Below, piece by piece: positions 17,987-27,897 of a stretch of 64,000 nt of DNA; the stretch's first letter is position 1, and each line of letters begins with the position of its first letter. The notes under the pieces are model-generated. The model was given only the letters and a program-made list of their open reading frames with translations, was not told the DNA's origin and searched no databases. The position numbers and the translations under genes were made by a program. The stretch is from Ulvibacterium sp965228935. GTDB taxonomy: Bacteria > Bacteroidota > Bacteroidia > Flavobacteriales > Flavobacteriaceae. The DNA is taken from positions 2,170,001 to 2,234,000 of the forward strand of contig NZ_OZ245846.1 in assembly GCF_965228935.1 (NCBI RefSeq), read 5' to 3'.

Positions 17987-18943
17987 ATGAAGTTACAAAC
18001 TCAAATTCCCTTGAATCCGGCGGATAATCAAATTGACTATCATAGCCAGTTGTTGCTCATAGGATCATGTTTCGTTAGGAATATGAGTAAGAAGCTAAAC
18101 TATTTTAAATTCCAAAATCTCCAAAATCCGTTGGGTATTTTGTTTCACCCTAAAGCTATTGAAAACTTGATTTCTAGGGCCATAGATCAAAAGGCTTTCA
18201 CGGAAAGGGACATTTTTTTCCATAATGAACGTTGGCATTGTTTTGATGCACATTCCGATTTAAGTAGCGTTTCAAAGGAAAAACTGGTTCAAAAGCTAAA
18301 TCATGGTCTTGAACTTACGAATAAGCAAATTAAGAAGTCTACACATATAATCCTCACTTTGGGCACGGCCTGGATATACAGATATAAAAAGACCGGTGTC
18401 GCGGTCGCCAACTGTCATAAGATTCCCCAAAAGGAATTTGATAAGGAACTCCTTTCCATTGAGGCTATCATGGAAAGCTTAGAGACGGTTATGAATTGTA
18501 TCCATTCGACCAATAAAAAGGCTCAGATTGTTTTTACGGTTTCCCCGGTTCGTCATCTTAAGGACGGATATGTTGAAAATCAACGGAGCAAGGCCCATTT
18601 AATATCGGCCATCCATCAATGGCTGGAGACTTCTGCATTAGGGACTCGGAGTAGTTATTTCCCTGCGTACGAACTTATGATGGATGAATTACGGGACTAT
18701 CGCTTCTACGAAACGGATATGATTCACCCCAACCCTTTGGCCATCGATTATATTTGGGAAAAGTTCAAGGAAACCTGGATTTCGGAAAAAGCGTATGCCA
18801 CAATTGAAAAAGTGGATACGATTCAAAAAGGGTTGATGCACCGACCGTTTTATCCCAATTCGGAACCCCATCAAGAGTTTAAAAAATCGCTACAGGAGAA
18901 AATTATGTATCTTCAAAAAAGATATCCGTTTATGGAGTTTTAA
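17987..18943 (+). CDS. GSCFA domain-containing protein
   Basis: 318 residues starting at 17987 (MKLQTQIPLNPADNQIDY). The family-naming GSCF motif is at residues 26-29, in the position of the block I nucleophile of SGNH-like hydrolases. ILTLGTAWIYRYKKTG and FTVSPVRHLKDG follow, and DMIHPNPLAIDYIWEKF near 248 probably supplies the Asp-His pair. GSCFA proteins are predicted esterase-like enzymes of unknown substrate, common in Bacteroidota. No signal peptide, so probably cytoplasmic. Confidence 0.9.
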   Translation: MKLQTQIPLNPADNQIDYHSQLLLIGSCFVRNMSKKLNYFKFQNLQNPLGILFHPKAIENLISRAIDQKAFTERDIFFHNERWHCFDAHSDLSSVSKEKLVQKLNHGLELTNKQIKKSTHIILTLGTAWIYRYKKTGVAVANCHKIPQKEFDKELLSIEAIMESLETVMNCIHSTNKKAQIVFTVSPVRHLKDGYVENQRSKAHLISAIHQWLETSALGTRSSYFPAYELMMDELRDYRFYETDMIHPNPLAIDYIWEKFKETWISEKAYATIEKVDTIQKGLMHRPFYPNSEPHQEFKKSLQEKIMYLQKRYPFMEF

Positions 18944-18970
18944 ACCTCATAGGGATCAACACGTTGGATA

Positions 18971-19585
18971 ATGAAAAAAATAGGAATCGGAGTAATTATC
19001 ACATTGACGGTTGTCCTGATATTTCGATCCTGTTCCGAAGACAGAAAGGAAAAATCCATTCTTCAGGAAAATTCCATGCTCATACAACAACAGATTGACA
19101 ATGTTTCCAAGCTCATCGTAACCGAGGGACATTTTGCCGAGGTCTATACCTATAAGGATTCCCAAGAACTGTTCGGTTCCCTGATAACAGCGGATAAAAA
19201 GGCCTTGGTAGTCGTAAATGCCGCGGTAACGGTTGCCTATGATCTGTCCAAAATCGATTTTAAATTGGATAGGGAAAGTAAGACCCTTCATATTAGGGCG
19301 ATTCCCGAGCCAGAGATAAAGATCAATCCTGATTTTGAATATTATGATGTGACGGCCGATTACTTCAATCAATTTAATGCCTCGGATTACAATACCATTA
19401 AAATGAATGTAAACAACGCTCTGCAAAGGAAGGTGGAAGCTTCGTCCTTGAAAACCAACGCCCAAAACCGATTGATCAGTGAACTTCAAAAATTCTATAT
19501 CTTGACCAATTCCATGGGCTGGTCATTGACCTATAAAAATCAAATAATCAATCAAGACCTGTCCAAATCGTTGCTCAAGGATTGA
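18971..19585 (+). CDS. DUF4230 domain-containing protein
   Basis: 204 residues with one N-terminal membrane anchor (about residues 4-20). KLIVTEGHFAEVYTYKDS and KALVVVNAAVTVAYDLSKIDFKL are typical of DUF4230, as is the C-terminal amphipathic helix stretch with NALQRKVEASSLKTNAQNRLISEL. The family is widespread and uncharacterised; the fold is thought to be beta-rich and exposed outside the inner membrane. The gene follows GSCFA by 27 nt and may be in its transcript. Confidence 0.82.
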   Translation: MKKIGIGVIITLTVVLIFRSCSEDRKEKSILQENSMLIQQQIDNVSKLIVTEGHFAEVYTYKDSQELFGSLITADKKALVVVNAAVTVAYDLSKIDFKLDRESKTLHIRAIPEPEIKINPDFEYYDVTADYFNQFNASDYNTIKMNVNNALQRKVEASSLKTNAQNRLISELQKFYILTNSMGWSLTYKNQIINQDLSKSLLKD

Positions 19586-19654
19586 TGTTAAATTTTCCGG
19601 AAATCGGGGTAAAGTCTTCGGGTTTGTCCCTAACTTGAAAACAAAGTAAAAACC

Positions 19655-20302
19655 ATGGAAGATATAAAAAACCCATCGAACGATAGACGGAAGTTTTTAA
19701 GGGCATCCACGCTCCTAGGTGCAGGTTTGTTCATTCCTAAAGTGAATTTGGCCTCGAGTGGCACGTTTTCAGCGAATGACAATATCCATGAATTTGGAAA
19801 AAGGGAAGGCTATACCGATCAAATTAGCATCCTGATATCCATGATGGACTGGATGCGATCGGTTATCGTAAGGGATGCGAAGGGCATTTCACAAAAGCAG
19901 CTGGATTTTTTATTGGATGAAAATTCAAATACTATTGGGGCCCTATTAATGCACTTGGCCGCCACGGAACGCTATTATCAAATCGATACGTTCACCGGAA
20001 TTTCCAAAAAGAAACTTGGTTTTGATGTAGAAGAAGAGGTTTGGAGCGCGGCAAGTAGTCTGGGTAATGCGGGCCGTAAGGTGTTTAAGGGCAAACCACT
20101 ATCCTTCTATTTGGACAAATTGAACGAGGTACGCGAATTCTCAAAAGCAGAACTAAAAAATAGGGACGACAGTTGGTTGATGGAATCCACGGAATTCTTT
20201 GGTAACCGACCTACCAATAATTATTGCAAATGGTTCCATGTGGTGGAACATGAATCAAACCATAATGGGCAGATACGATACATCAAGAGCAGAGCGGCCT
20301 AA
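19655..20302 (+). CDS. DinB-like protein with Tat-type signal
   Basis: 215 residues. DRRKFLRASTLLGAGLFIPK at 10-29 has the twin-arginine export pattern. The mature part is a four-helix DinB/DUF664 bundle: LLMHLAATERYYQ carries the first metal-ligand His and WFHVVEHESNHNGQIRYIKSR the C-terminal His pair. DinB proteins are usually cytoplasmic, metal-binding thiol-dependent enzymes, so export is unusual though seen in Bacteroidota. It is preceded by DUF4230 and converges with the CE15 gene. Confidence 0.82.
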   Translation: MEDIKNPSNDRRKFLRASTLLGAGLFIPKVNLASSGTFSANDNIHEFGKREGYTDQISILISMMDWMRSVIVRDAKGISQKQLDFLLDENSNTIGALLMHLAATERYYQIDTFTGISKKKLGFDVEEEVWSAASSLGNAGRKVFKGKPLSFYLDKLNEVREFSKAELKNRDDSWLMESTEFFGNRPTNNYCKWFHVVEHESNHNGQIRYIKSRAA

Positions 20303-20304
20303 TC

Positions 20305-21579
20305 CTATTCTATAAACTTCTTGGCCCAAATAAGATACTGTTCCCAATCGTAATCGGTTACGTCATGTACACCGGTTCTAATGTGATAGGCCACCACATT
20401 TTGTATAGGCTCGTTTACCTTGGGCATACTTTGTGAAGCTATTCCCTCTTTGCTGAATAAACCGTAAACTGGAAAGGTATTTTGGGCCGAAAGAAATTCA
20501 CCTTTGGGATCTGCCCATTGATCTTCCTCCGCACTTGCCACATACAAGGGCCTAGGAGCAATGAGTGCCAGCAATTGGTGTTGATCCACGGGCAAGGCCT
20601 CTTCATTTTCATTGTACTGCTCAAAATTATCGCAAAACCAATGCGGAAAACTTGTATTGATACGGCCTACGGTTTCTCCAAATTTACGTTTGGATAATGC
20701 AGCCCCGCCACAACCCGAGTTATTGCTGATAACTCCGGCAAAACGTTCGTCCGTGGCAGCAGCCCATAAGGCGGCCTTTCCCAGTCGGGAATGCCCGAAG
20801 GCGATAACCTTGGAGGCATCTACTTGATCCTCCTTTTCCAGAAAATCCAAGGCTTTGCTCAATCCAAAGGCCCATGCGGCCAAGCTTCCCCATTCATTGG
20901 CCTTGGGTTGTTTTTGCCCTTCTTTATAGAATAATGCGTGCAGGCCATCCGAAAAATCATTTTTATCCGGATCCACTTCACCATAATAAATAACGGCCAG
21001 CCCAAATCCTTTATCCACGATTTTGTCTATGGCCCAGCGATTCGTACGCACTCCTCTTGAGGCTTCTTTCGCTCGGTTTTCGGTAATGCCCAACTTTTCA
21101 TTGTTCATGGTCCAGGCTTCGGTAACGAGTACATTGGGGTCTTTGGTAATAGTATGATTTCCAAAAAAATTATAACCCAAAAACAAAGGTGCCTTATTCT
21201 TGTTTTTTGGGAGGTATAGCAGAATGTTGAACTTGAGTGAACGATTGCCTTTTTGCAGGGTAACTTCAATTTGCTTGCGATACGCCTTGCCATTAAGGGC
21301 GGCCTCGTTTCTTTCTACAATTTCAAATGAAACATTATCCAATGTCCCAGGGACTTTTCCATAAACATTCTCCTCAAAGAAACTGAAAAGTTCAGGTCGC
21401 CTTTTCGAATTCCACTCTTCGCTGTTTTTGATGGTCTCCCCCGAAAAAGTAGTCATCAGATCTGGGATTTGGAATTCAGGTACTTTTGCCTCGTCATAAT
21501 TAGGCTTAAATTGCGCAGAGGAGAGATGTGTCATGAAGAGAAGAATAATGGAACAGGGTATTATTTTTTTCATACTCAA
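20305..21579 (-). CDS. CE15-type glucuronoyl methylesterase, secreted
   Basis: 424 residues with a signal peptide (ending LSSAQ). FGHSRLGKAALWAAATDERF carries the nucleophile Ser264 in the CE15 G-x-S-R-x-G motif. NNSGCGG follows and PVDQHQLLALIAPRP supplies the catalytic His334. CE15 enzymes cleave ester links between glucuronic acid of xylan and lignin alcohols, or related uronate esters in algal glycans. The start overlaps the end of the aromatic amino acid hydroxylase by 4 nt (ATGA type), although the two have no obvious metabolic link. Confidence 0.85.
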   Translation of the reverse strand: MSMKKIIPCSIILLFMTHLSSAQFKPNYDEAKVPEFQIPDLMTTFSGETIKNSEEWNSKRRPELFSFFEENVYGKVPGTLDNVSFEIVERNEAALNGKAYRKQIEVTLQKGNRSLKFNILLYLPKNKNKAPLFLGYNFFGNHTITKDPNVLVTEAWTMNNEKLGITENRAKEASRGVRTNRWAIDKIVDKGFGLAVIYYGEVDPDKNDFSDGLHALFYKEGQKQPKANEWGSLAAWAFGLSKALDFLEKEDQVDASKVIAFGHSRLGKAALWAAATDERFAGVISNNSGCGGAALSKRKFGETVGRINTSFPHWFCDNFEQYNENEEALPVDQHQLLALIAPRPLYVASAEEDQWADPKGEFLSAQNTFPVYGLFSKEGIASQSMPKVNEPIQNVVAYHIRTGVHDVTDYDWEQYLIWAKKFIE

Positions 21580-23327
21580 AGAATCAAACTTTTATCCACT
21601 AACCCCAAACCGTCATCGATCAAATGACCGACCTTGGGGTCGTTTTGCTTTATACTTTCCAAATGTATTATGATTTCTTGGGCAAAAGCCATGTCACCGT
21701 TGGTTTTGGCCAATTCATATAGTTCCGCGGACAATAGCCAGTCCTCCGGATAATTTTCCCTAAGCTCCTTAAAGACCTTGTTTCGGGAAATCGTCTTGTT
21801 CTTCCCTTCCCTATAGAGGCGGACTTGTTCATAATACTGTTCCAGTTTCCTAAGTTCGTTGGAAATCTGTGGCCTTAAGGTAGTGGAGGAAACGGTATGT
21901 GTAATCAGGTCAAAACTTTCAAGGTCGGCAGGGCCGTTGAAAGCGGACACTATTTCACGTCCTATCGCCATATTATACAGGTTTTGGCGGGATTCGAAAA
22001 GAATGTCGCCTTGGTAGGTTACCGTACAGTTTTCAAAGGTGATCAGTAGTATTTTACCTTGAAGATTCCGGGTACCCGTGATAATTTTACCCATAATCCT
22101 TACACCTCCCTCAAACTCCAAGGAAACTTCCTCGCCTTCGAATATGTTATAGGCCTTAAGATCTCTGGGACTCATATCTTCAATTGCCAGGTTAATGCCT
22201 TTTAGCTTGCCGATAGGCGTGCCGAAACCATTGGAGTGGTTTAATTTACCGTGTCCCACCAATTCCTTTTCCCGATAGGAAAGGGCGGTTTCTCCGTAGG
22301 TCTGTAGGTAAATGGGTTTGCCTTCGTGGGCAATGACCTCCACAAAATTCCCGGATATCTGGAGGCCCGTACTAAGCTCTACGGTTCCCAGTTCTTTGGA
22401 ATCGATTAATTTTTGAACGCCTTTTAGCCCTCCCGTACGTAAGGCCATGGTATTCGCAAATTCCTCCAAAACCTGGCTCAAATAGGCAAAATCCGGAGTA
22501 ACAAAGAGTTGGGGTTGAGGTTGGGTAATGTCGAACGAGGTATGGGCGGCTTCAATGGAATAGGGGATTTTCTTCACCTTATCGGTCAGGCACCAGGTAC
22601 TCTCACCAATAGAGGAAAGTAGTCCTGCACCATAGATCTTGGGGTTTTTCACGGTTCCAATAAGTCCGTACTCCACGGTCCACCAGTGCAGATTTCGGAT
22701 CAAGGCCATTTCGCTGGGTTCGCCCATATTTTGTTGCAACCGGGCAATATACGCTTCGGCTTTATCGATACTGTTTTTTGATGATTCCGAGGCTTCTTTA
22801 ATGATAGAAAGATGGCGTACCGCCTTATACAATTCAAAATCCTTGGCACTGGATATAGCCTTGCAACCAATCTCCCCAAACCGACGTAGATATTCAGCAT
22901 ACTCGGGGTTGGCAATGATAGGGGCATGTCCCGCCCCTTCATGGATGATGTCCGGGGCCGGAGTATATTCAATATGTCCCAATTGCCTAATATCCGATGC
23001 GATTACCAATACGTTGTAGGCCTGGAATTCCATAAATGCCGATGGCGGAATAAATCCATCTACGGCCACCGCGGCCCAACCGAGATCTTTTAAGATTCGG
23101 TTCATACCGTACATATTGGGAATGTGGTCTATGGATATTCCGGTTTTTTTGAGTCCGTCTACGTAAGAGGTATGGGCAACTTTGCTTAGATAATCTACAT
23201 TTTTTCGCATTACGTACCGCCATACCGCCTGATCTATAGCTGTATAGTCCTCATAATTCTGCGGTTTTATGTACTGTTTTAAATGCTTGGGCAGCTTATC
23301 CAGTATGGAATTGCTTTCGTAGGCCAT
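21576..23327 (-). CDS. Aromatic amino acid hydroxylase (phenylalanine 4-monooxygenase-like)
   Basis: 583 residues, non-haem iron and pterin-dependent hydroxylase. DIIHEGAGHAPIIANPEYAEYLRRFG contains the iron ligands His129 and His134, and HWWTVEYGLIG the third ligand Glu219. The catalytic core is followed by about 280 extra residues not present in short bacterial PhhA; this long form is the usual one in Bacteroidota. It probably converts phenylalanine to tyrosine or hydroxylates another aromatic amino acid. Stop and CE15 start overlap. Confidence 0.9.
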   Translation of the reverse strand: MAYESNSILDKLPKHLKQYIKPQNYEDYTAIDQAVWRYVMRKNVDYLSKVAHTSYVDGLKKTGISIDHIPNMYGMNRILKDLGWAAVAVDGFIPPSAFMEFQAYNVLVIASDIRQLGHIEYTPAPDIIHEGAGHAPIIANPEYAEYLRRFGEIGCKAISSAKDFELYKAVRHLSIIKEASESSKNSIDKAEAYIARLQQNMGEPSEMALIRNLHWWTVEYGLIGTVKNPKIYGAGLLSSIGESTWCLTDKVKKIPYSIEAAHTSFDITQPQPQLFVTPDFAYLSQVLEEFANTMALRTGGLKGVQKLIDSKELGTVELSTGLQISGNFVEVIAHEGKPIYLQTYGETALSYREKELVGHGKLNHSNGFGTPIGKLKGINLAIEDMSPRDLKAYNIFEGEEVSLEFEGGVRIMGKIITGTRNLQGKILLITFENCTVTYQGDILFESRQNLYNMAIGREIVSAFNGPADLESFDLITHTVSSTTLRPQISNELRKLEQYYEQVRLYREGKNKTISRNKVFKELRENYPEDWLLSAELYELAKTNGDMAFAQEIIIHLESIKQNDPKVGHLIDDGLGLVDKSLIL

Positions 23328-23396
23328 AAAGACAAAACTATTTTCCTTAAAGTTACAAAATAGACAGGTTCCTTATGGGAATCCAAGATTTTTGAC

Positions 23397-23425
23397 AAAA
23401 AAAAGCCCTCTCACAAGAGAAGGGC
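23397..23425 (-). terminator. Terminator of the DUF4136 gene
   Basis: Minus strand: GCCCTTCTC, loop TTGT, GAGAGGGC gives an 8-bp stem with one bulged base, followed by eight T. Confidence 0.8.
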
Positions 23426-23442
23426 CCTATAGGAGTACTGTA

Positions 23443-24021
23443 TTAATTTACGGCTACCGCATCTGGTGGATATTGTTGTAATATTTCAGATACAAATTCC
23501 TTGATACGCTCTTCTTTTTTCCGGATATCCTTAATATTGTTTAGGTTTCCAACGCCTTTTCCTTGCCATACCAATTCCCGGGTTCCCGCATCGATAAGGT
23601 CTATATAGAGCGAGCCTTCCGTCCGTGTGCTTACTTGGCTACCGCCCCAACCGGCCCCCCATCCAGGGCCCCACATCCAGGGGTTCCAACCCCAACCCCA
23701 ACCCCAGGCGCCCCAGCCCCAGTTGTTGTTGAAGACATCTACCTCCTCTTTTTCCTTGGTGAAAATACTTACCAGTAAATCAGGTTTGCCCGATTTTACG
23801 AATCCCCTACTATTCATTTCGTTTTGAATTGCCCTTAGGATGCGCTTTTTGTCCAAATCGGATATCTGCGCCTGATCTATTCCGGTTTTATAGAATGCAT
23901 AGGACTTATACTCATTAAAATTGGTTTCCTGATCGTAATCGGACAAAACTTGAACCGAAGAACAGGAACTTAAGAATAACAATACAAGTAACGGGATTGC
24001 CAGTGTTTTAACTTTTTTCAT
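23443..24021 (-). CDS. DUF4136 domain-containing lipoprotein
   Basis: 192 residues. Signal peptide with lipobox SSC near residue 20. The DUF4136 fold begins with SDYDQETNFNEYKSYAFY and ends with LYIDLIDAGTRELVWQGKGVG. Between them lies a Trp/Gly-rich insert (repeated GWGWG-type turns, residues about 99-128), probably an exposed loop. A strong terminator follows. Members are outer-membrane or periplasmic lipoproteins of unknown function. Confidence 0.88.
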   Translation of the reverse strand: MKKVKTLAIPLLVLLFLSSCSSVQVLSDYDQETNFNEYKSYAFYKTGIDQAQISDLDKKRILRAIQNEMNSRGFVKSGKPDLLVSIFTKEKEEVDVFNNNWGWGAWGWGWGWNPWMWGPGWGAGWGGSQVSTRTEGSLYIDLIDAGTRELVWQGKGVGNLNNIKDIRKKEERIKEFVSEILQQYPPDAVAVN

Positions 24022-24101
24022 AACAAAGATTTTTAATTATTCCAAACTGAGGCTAATGACATTAAAACAATTCTCAAAAATCATGCCGAATAACAGCAAT
24101 A

Positions 24102-24287
<186 letters not shown>

Positions 24288-24402
24288 TTATAAAAATACA
24301 TGATTTTTTTGTGAATAAAAAGGCTTTTAACCGCCTGAAACCGTAAATTTAACAGGCATTGGGAGCTTTTTGTCCTTGTAACGGCAATTGTTGGCAATAA
24401 AT

Positions 24403-24430
24403 CCACTTCAACGAGAAGTGGGTGTTTTTA
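24403..24430 (+). terminator. Orphan hairpin with T-run
   Basis: CCACTTC, loop, GAAGTGG and a run of five T at 24425-24429 form a terminator shape on the plus strand. No plus-strand gene precedes it; the 140-bp stretch before it is intergenic between divergent genes. Confidence 0.4.
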
Positions 24431-24435
24431 ACAAT

Positions 24436-24443
24436 TATCTTTG
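24436..24443 (+). promoter_or_regulatory. -7 element before the 110-residue membrane protein
   Basis: TATCTTTG matches TAnnTTTG, 25 nt before the ATG at 24469 and directly after the orphan hairpin. No TTG at 20-nt spacing. Confidence 0.35.
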
Positions 24444-24468
24444 TTGTTGACCGTTTAAAAGCTGATCT

Positions 24469-24801
24469 ATGATTTTAGTCTTTAAACACTTTTTCTACAA
24501 AAACTATGTGGGGCTCTCCTTTTGGCCTTTTATCTTTTTAAAACACAAGAGCCTTAAAAAGGATGCTGTACTTATCAATCACGAGAAAATACACTTGAGA
24601 CAGCAGCTAGAACTACTCATTATACCCTTTTATATTCTTTATATCCTTGAGTGGCTCTTGAGGATCCTACTCTATCTGAATACGTATAGGGCCTATCAGA
24701 ATATGAGTTTTGAACGTGAGGCGTATCACAATGAGAAAGATCTCAATTATCTGGATCGGAGAAAACCATTCAGTTTTATCAATTATCTTTTTCGTACATA
24801 A
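24469..24801 (+). CDS. Mini-gluzincin-like membrane protein (BlaR1/M56-type core)
   Basis: 110 residues. NHEKIHLRQQLE contains HExxH at residues 38-42, followed by a membrane span (about 50-70) and then FEREAY with Glu84. This order (HExxH, membrane helix, E-R-E-A) is that of M56/BlaR1 and M48 gluzincins, where the later Glu is the third zinc ligand. Here the whole protein is just this core, with no sensor domain. It lies 9 nt before the PLP deaminase gene. Peptidase activity is inferred; it could also be an inactive relative. Confidence 0.7.
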   Translation: MILVFKHFFYKNYVGLSFWPFIFLKHKSLKKDAVLINHEKIHLRQQLELLIIPFYILYILEWLLRILLYLNTYRAYQNMSFEREAYHNEKDLNYLDRRKPFSFINYLFRT

Positions 24802-24810
24802 GCCTTTGGT

Positions 24811-25722
24811 GTGCTCGTAGAAAATCAACCCATACACCTTCCCCTACTTGATGAAAAAAAAGTGTCCCTCTTTATTAAAAGGGAAGACCGGATTCACCCG
24901 CTCGTTTCAGGTAACAAATACAGAAAGTTAAAATACAATCTGGTTGAAGCAAAGGAGAAAGGCTTCGATACCTTGCTCACTTTTGGTGGGGCCTACTCCA
25001 ATCATATTGCCGCAACGGCCTATGCCGGCGAAATGCATGGATTTAGGACTATTGGAGTAATTCGGGGCGAGGAACTTAGTGAAAAGTGGAAACTAAATCC
25101 TACTTTAAAATTGGCCAAAGAGCACGGAATGCAGTTCAAATTTGTCTCTAGGAATGTTTACAGAAATAAGAACAGTACCCTTTTCCACAACCAATTGGCA
25201 AATGAATTTGGATCGCACTATTTGTTGCCGGAAGGAGGAACCAATGCATTGGCCATAAAAGGTTGCGAAGAGATTTTGACCCCTAAGGACGATGATTTTG
25301 ATATCGTATGTTGTGCTGTCGGAACGGGGGGAACTCTGGCCGGAATTAGCAATGCGGCCCTTTCCCACCAACAAATTTTGGGCTTTCCTGCCTTGAAGGG
25401 CGATTTTTTACAGGAAGATATTCGTAAATTTGCCCGCAAGGAAAACTGGGTCTTGAAAACAGTGTATCATTTTGGGGGATATGCCAAAGTTTCCAAAACC
25501 CTTGTGGACTTTATCAATAATTTTTTTCGTCAAACCCAGATTCCCCTTGACCCCATCTATACCGGAAAAATGATGTTCGGATTGCTGGACATGGTACAAA
25601 ACGACAGCTTTAAACCGGAAACAAGGATTTTAGCCGTACATACGGGCGGGCTGCAAGGTGTAGAGGGGATGAACCAAGTGTTGAAACAAAAAAACTTACC
25701 GTTGATCAAAACATACAGTTAA
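24811..25722 (+). CDS. ACC deaminase/D-cysteine desulfhydrase family PLP enzyme
   Basis: 303 residues, fold type II PLP enzyme. It appears to start with GTG at 24811. SGNKYRKLKYN places the PLP lysine at Lys36, and LLTFGGAYSNHIAATA and CAVGTGGTLAGI give the cofactor-binding loops. Members either open 1-aminocyclopropane-1-carboxylate to 2-oxobutyrate and ammonia or remove sulfide from D-cysteine; the two cannot be told apart here, and D-cysteine desulfhydrase is more common in non-plant-associated bacteria. First of three closely spaced plus-strand genes ending with hemL. Confidence 0.87.
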   Translation: MLVENQPIHLPLLDEKKVSLFIKREDRIHPLVSGNKYRKLKYNLVEAKEKGFDTLLTFGGAYSNHIAATAYAGEMHGFRTIGVIRGEELSEKWKLNPTLKLAKEHGMQFKFVSRNVYRNKNSTLFHNQLANEFGSHYLLPEGGTNALAIKGCEEILTPKDDDFDIVCCAVGTGGTLAGISNAALSHQQILGFPALKGDFLQEDIRKFARKENWVLKTVYHFGGYAKVSKTLVDFINNFFRQTQIPLDPIYTGKMMFGLLDMVQNDSFKPETRILAVHTGGLQGVEGMNQVLKQKNLPLIKTYS

Positions 25723-25733
25723 ATTGGATCTAT

Positions 25734-26573
25734 ATGATTAGGAAAGGGGTTTGGATCATCGTTTTAAGTATTTTGTTTGTAGGTTGCAAGGCCAAAAAGC
25801 GTACCACCTATGGGGATAGGCAAAAAGACCGGGGAAAGGAATCGGTCAAAATAAAAGAAACGCATAAGGAAGACGATGGATTGTATCCTTTGCCAGAGGA
25901 TACCGGAAAATTTGTTCGATTTGAAATTTCCTCCATTCCCGAATATATCGAGACGTTTTCCGAAATTGCCCAGTTTGAAATGAAGGCCTACGGAATACCT
26001 GCCAGTATCACTTTGGCGCAAGGACTTCTGGAAAGTGGCTTTGGTAGGGGCGAACTTGCAAAAAAGACCAATAATCACTTTGGGATTAAATGCCATACGG
26101 GCTGGAAAGGGGATTACGACTTTCATGATGACGATGAGCGGGGCGAATGCTTTCGCAAATACAATCATCCCATGTACTCCTATCGGGATCACAGCATTTT
26201 TTTGGCGAATCGTTCGCGCTATGCCTTTTTGTTCAATTTGCCAAGTAACGATTACAAACGTTGGGCAAAAGGCTTAAAGCAAGCTGGTTATGCGACCGAC
26301 AAACGCTACCCTCAAAAACTGATCCAGCTCATAGAACAGCACCGACTGTATAGATATGACCGGGCCGTTATCCGAGAGGGATATGGTAAAAAAGAGGTGG
26401 CCGAAGTACCCGAAAGGAGTGTCTATATCGTCAAAAAAGGGGATACGCTATACTCCATATCGCGTAGATATCTGGTCTCCGTAGATGAATTGAAACGATG
26501 GAACGGTATTATTGGCAATACCATTTCCATAGGCCAGGAGCTTTTCATAAATTCCACACAAATCAACAAATAA
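25734..26573 (+). CDS. Glucosaminidase with LysM domain, lipoprotein
   Basis: 279 residues. Signal peptide with lipobox VGC at residue 18. The glucosaminidase domain (about 75-210) shows [30 protein letters not shown], the FlgJ/Atl-type motif with catalytic Glu. A LysM peptidoglycan-binding domain ([28 protein letters not shown]) follows near the end. It hydrolyses the glycan strand of peptidoglycan. Stop codon overlaps the start of hemL by one base (TAATG), suggesting translational coupling. Confidence 0.93.
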   Translation: MIRKGVWIIVLSILFVGCKAKKRTTYGDRQKDRGKESVKIKETHKEDDGLYPLPEDTGKFVRFEISSIPEYIETFSEIAQFEMKAYGIPASITLAQGLLESGFGRGELAKKTNNHFGIKCHTGWKGDYDFHDDDERGECFRKYNHPMYSYRDHSIFLANRSRYAFLFNLPSNDYKRWAKGLKQAGYATDKRYPQKLIQLIEQHRLYRYDRAVIREGYGKKEVAEVPERSVYIVKKGDTLYSISRRYLVSVDELKRWNGIIGNTISIGQELFINSTQINK

Positions 26574-27853
26574 TGCTATATCAAAGGAGTAGTGCCTTGT
26601 TCGCAGAGGCCAAAATGTATATTCCCGGAGGGGTGAATTCCCCGGTACGTGCCTTTAAAGCTGTTGGGGGAGATCCTATTTTTGTAAAGGAGGCCAAAGG
26701 CGCCTATTTGTTTGATGAGGATGGGAATCGATTGATCGATTACATTGCCTCCTGGGGACCGCTGATTTTGGGGCATGCTTATGCTCCCGTGGTCGATGCG
26801 GTAGTCGTTAAGGCCAAAAAAGGAACTTCTTTCGGGATGCCCACCGAAATAGAAACAGAGTTGGCCAAATTGGCCGTATCCATGGTACCGAATATCGATA
26901 AGATCCGTTTTGTAAATAGTGGTACCGAAGCGTGTATGAGTGCTATTCGTTTGGCGCGAGGGTATACCGGTAGGGACAAAATCATCAAATTTGCAGGGTG
27001 TTATCACGGGCACTCGGATTCTTTTTTGATTCAGGCCGGGAGTGGGGCGGTTACCTTTGGCGCGCCAAACAGTCCCGGGGTTACCCAGGGAACGGCCAAG
27101 GACACCCTATTGGCCCCGTTTAACGATTTGGAGAGTGTAAAGGCATTGGCCTTAGCGAATAAAGGCGAAATTGCCGCGATTATCATCGAGCCTGTGGCTG
27201 GTAATATGGGATGTATCGTTCCTCAGGAGGGCTTTTTGGAAGGTCTCCGCGAGCTGTGCAACCGAGAAGGCATATTACTGTTGTTTGACGAGGTCATGAC
27301 CGGATTCCGTTTGGCCAAAGGAGGGGCACAGGAAGCCTTGGGAATCAATGCGGATATGGTAATGTTCGGAAAGGTAATCGGGGGCGGACTCCCAGTAGGG
27401 GCCTTTGCGGCCCGTGAAGAAATTATGGCGCATTTGGCACCGGAAGGGCCTGTATATCAGGCGGGAACCCTAAGCGGGAACCCTTTGGCCATGAGTGCAG
27501 GGCTGGCCATGCTTACCCAACTTAATGACCATCCCGAAATTTTCGAAAGCTTGGCGGACAAGACGGAGCATTTACACGAAGGGTTTGATAATGTGCTTCG
27601 TAAAAAGGGGATTCCCTATCGGATCAATCGTTTTGGAAGCATGATTTCGGTACATTTTACGGATACACCGGTATTGGATTTTGAGACTTCGGCCAAGGGC
27701 AATAACGCGACGTTTAAAAAGTACTTCCATGGAATGTTGCAAAAAGGGATCTACTTACCTCCGAGTGCCTTTGAAAGCTATTTTTTAAACGATGCCTTGA
27801 GCTATGGCGACTTGGACGAGACCATTGCCGCCCTGGATGCCCTAGACCTATAA
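26573..27853 (+). CDS. hemL: Glutamate-1-semialdehyde 2,1-aminomutase
   Basis: 426 residues. PLP enzyme of tetrapyrrole biosynthesis making 5-aminolevulinate. I start it at 26573 ([28 protein letters not shown]), because this is the standard HemL N-terminus and overlaps the upstream stop codon as [40 protein letters not shown] and [15 protein letters not shown] (PLP lysine) are all present. Length is normal. The coupling to a cell-wall hydrolase is positional only. Confidence 0.96.
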   Translation: MLYQRSSALFAEAKMYIPGGVNSPVRAFKAVGGDPIFVKEAKGAYLFDEDGNRLIDYIASWGPLILGHAYAPVVDAVVVKAKKGTSFGMPTEIETELAKLAVSMVPNIDKIRFVNSGTEACMSAIRLARGYTGRDKIIKFAGCYHGHSDSFLIQAGSGAVTFGAPNSPGVTQGTAKDTLLAPFNDLESVKALALANKGEIAAIIIEPVAGNMGCIVPQEGFLEGLRELCNREGILLLFDEVMTGFRLAKGGAQEALGINADMVMFGKVIGGGLPVGAFAAREEIMAHLAPEGPVYQAGTLSGNPLAMSAGLAMLTQLNDHPEIFESLADKTEHLHEGFDNVLRKKGIPYRINRFGSMISVHFTDTPVLDFETSAKGNNATFKKYFHGMLQKGIYLPPSAFESYFLNDALSYGDLDETIAALDALDL

Positions 27854-27897
27854 AACGCACTTTAGCTAGGGATGAATCTCAAAGAAACATGGAAAAT

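Noticed and set aside
23563..23827. Pro-rich plus-strand frames
   Set aside because: Antisense of the Trp/Gly insert of the DUF4136 lipoprotein.
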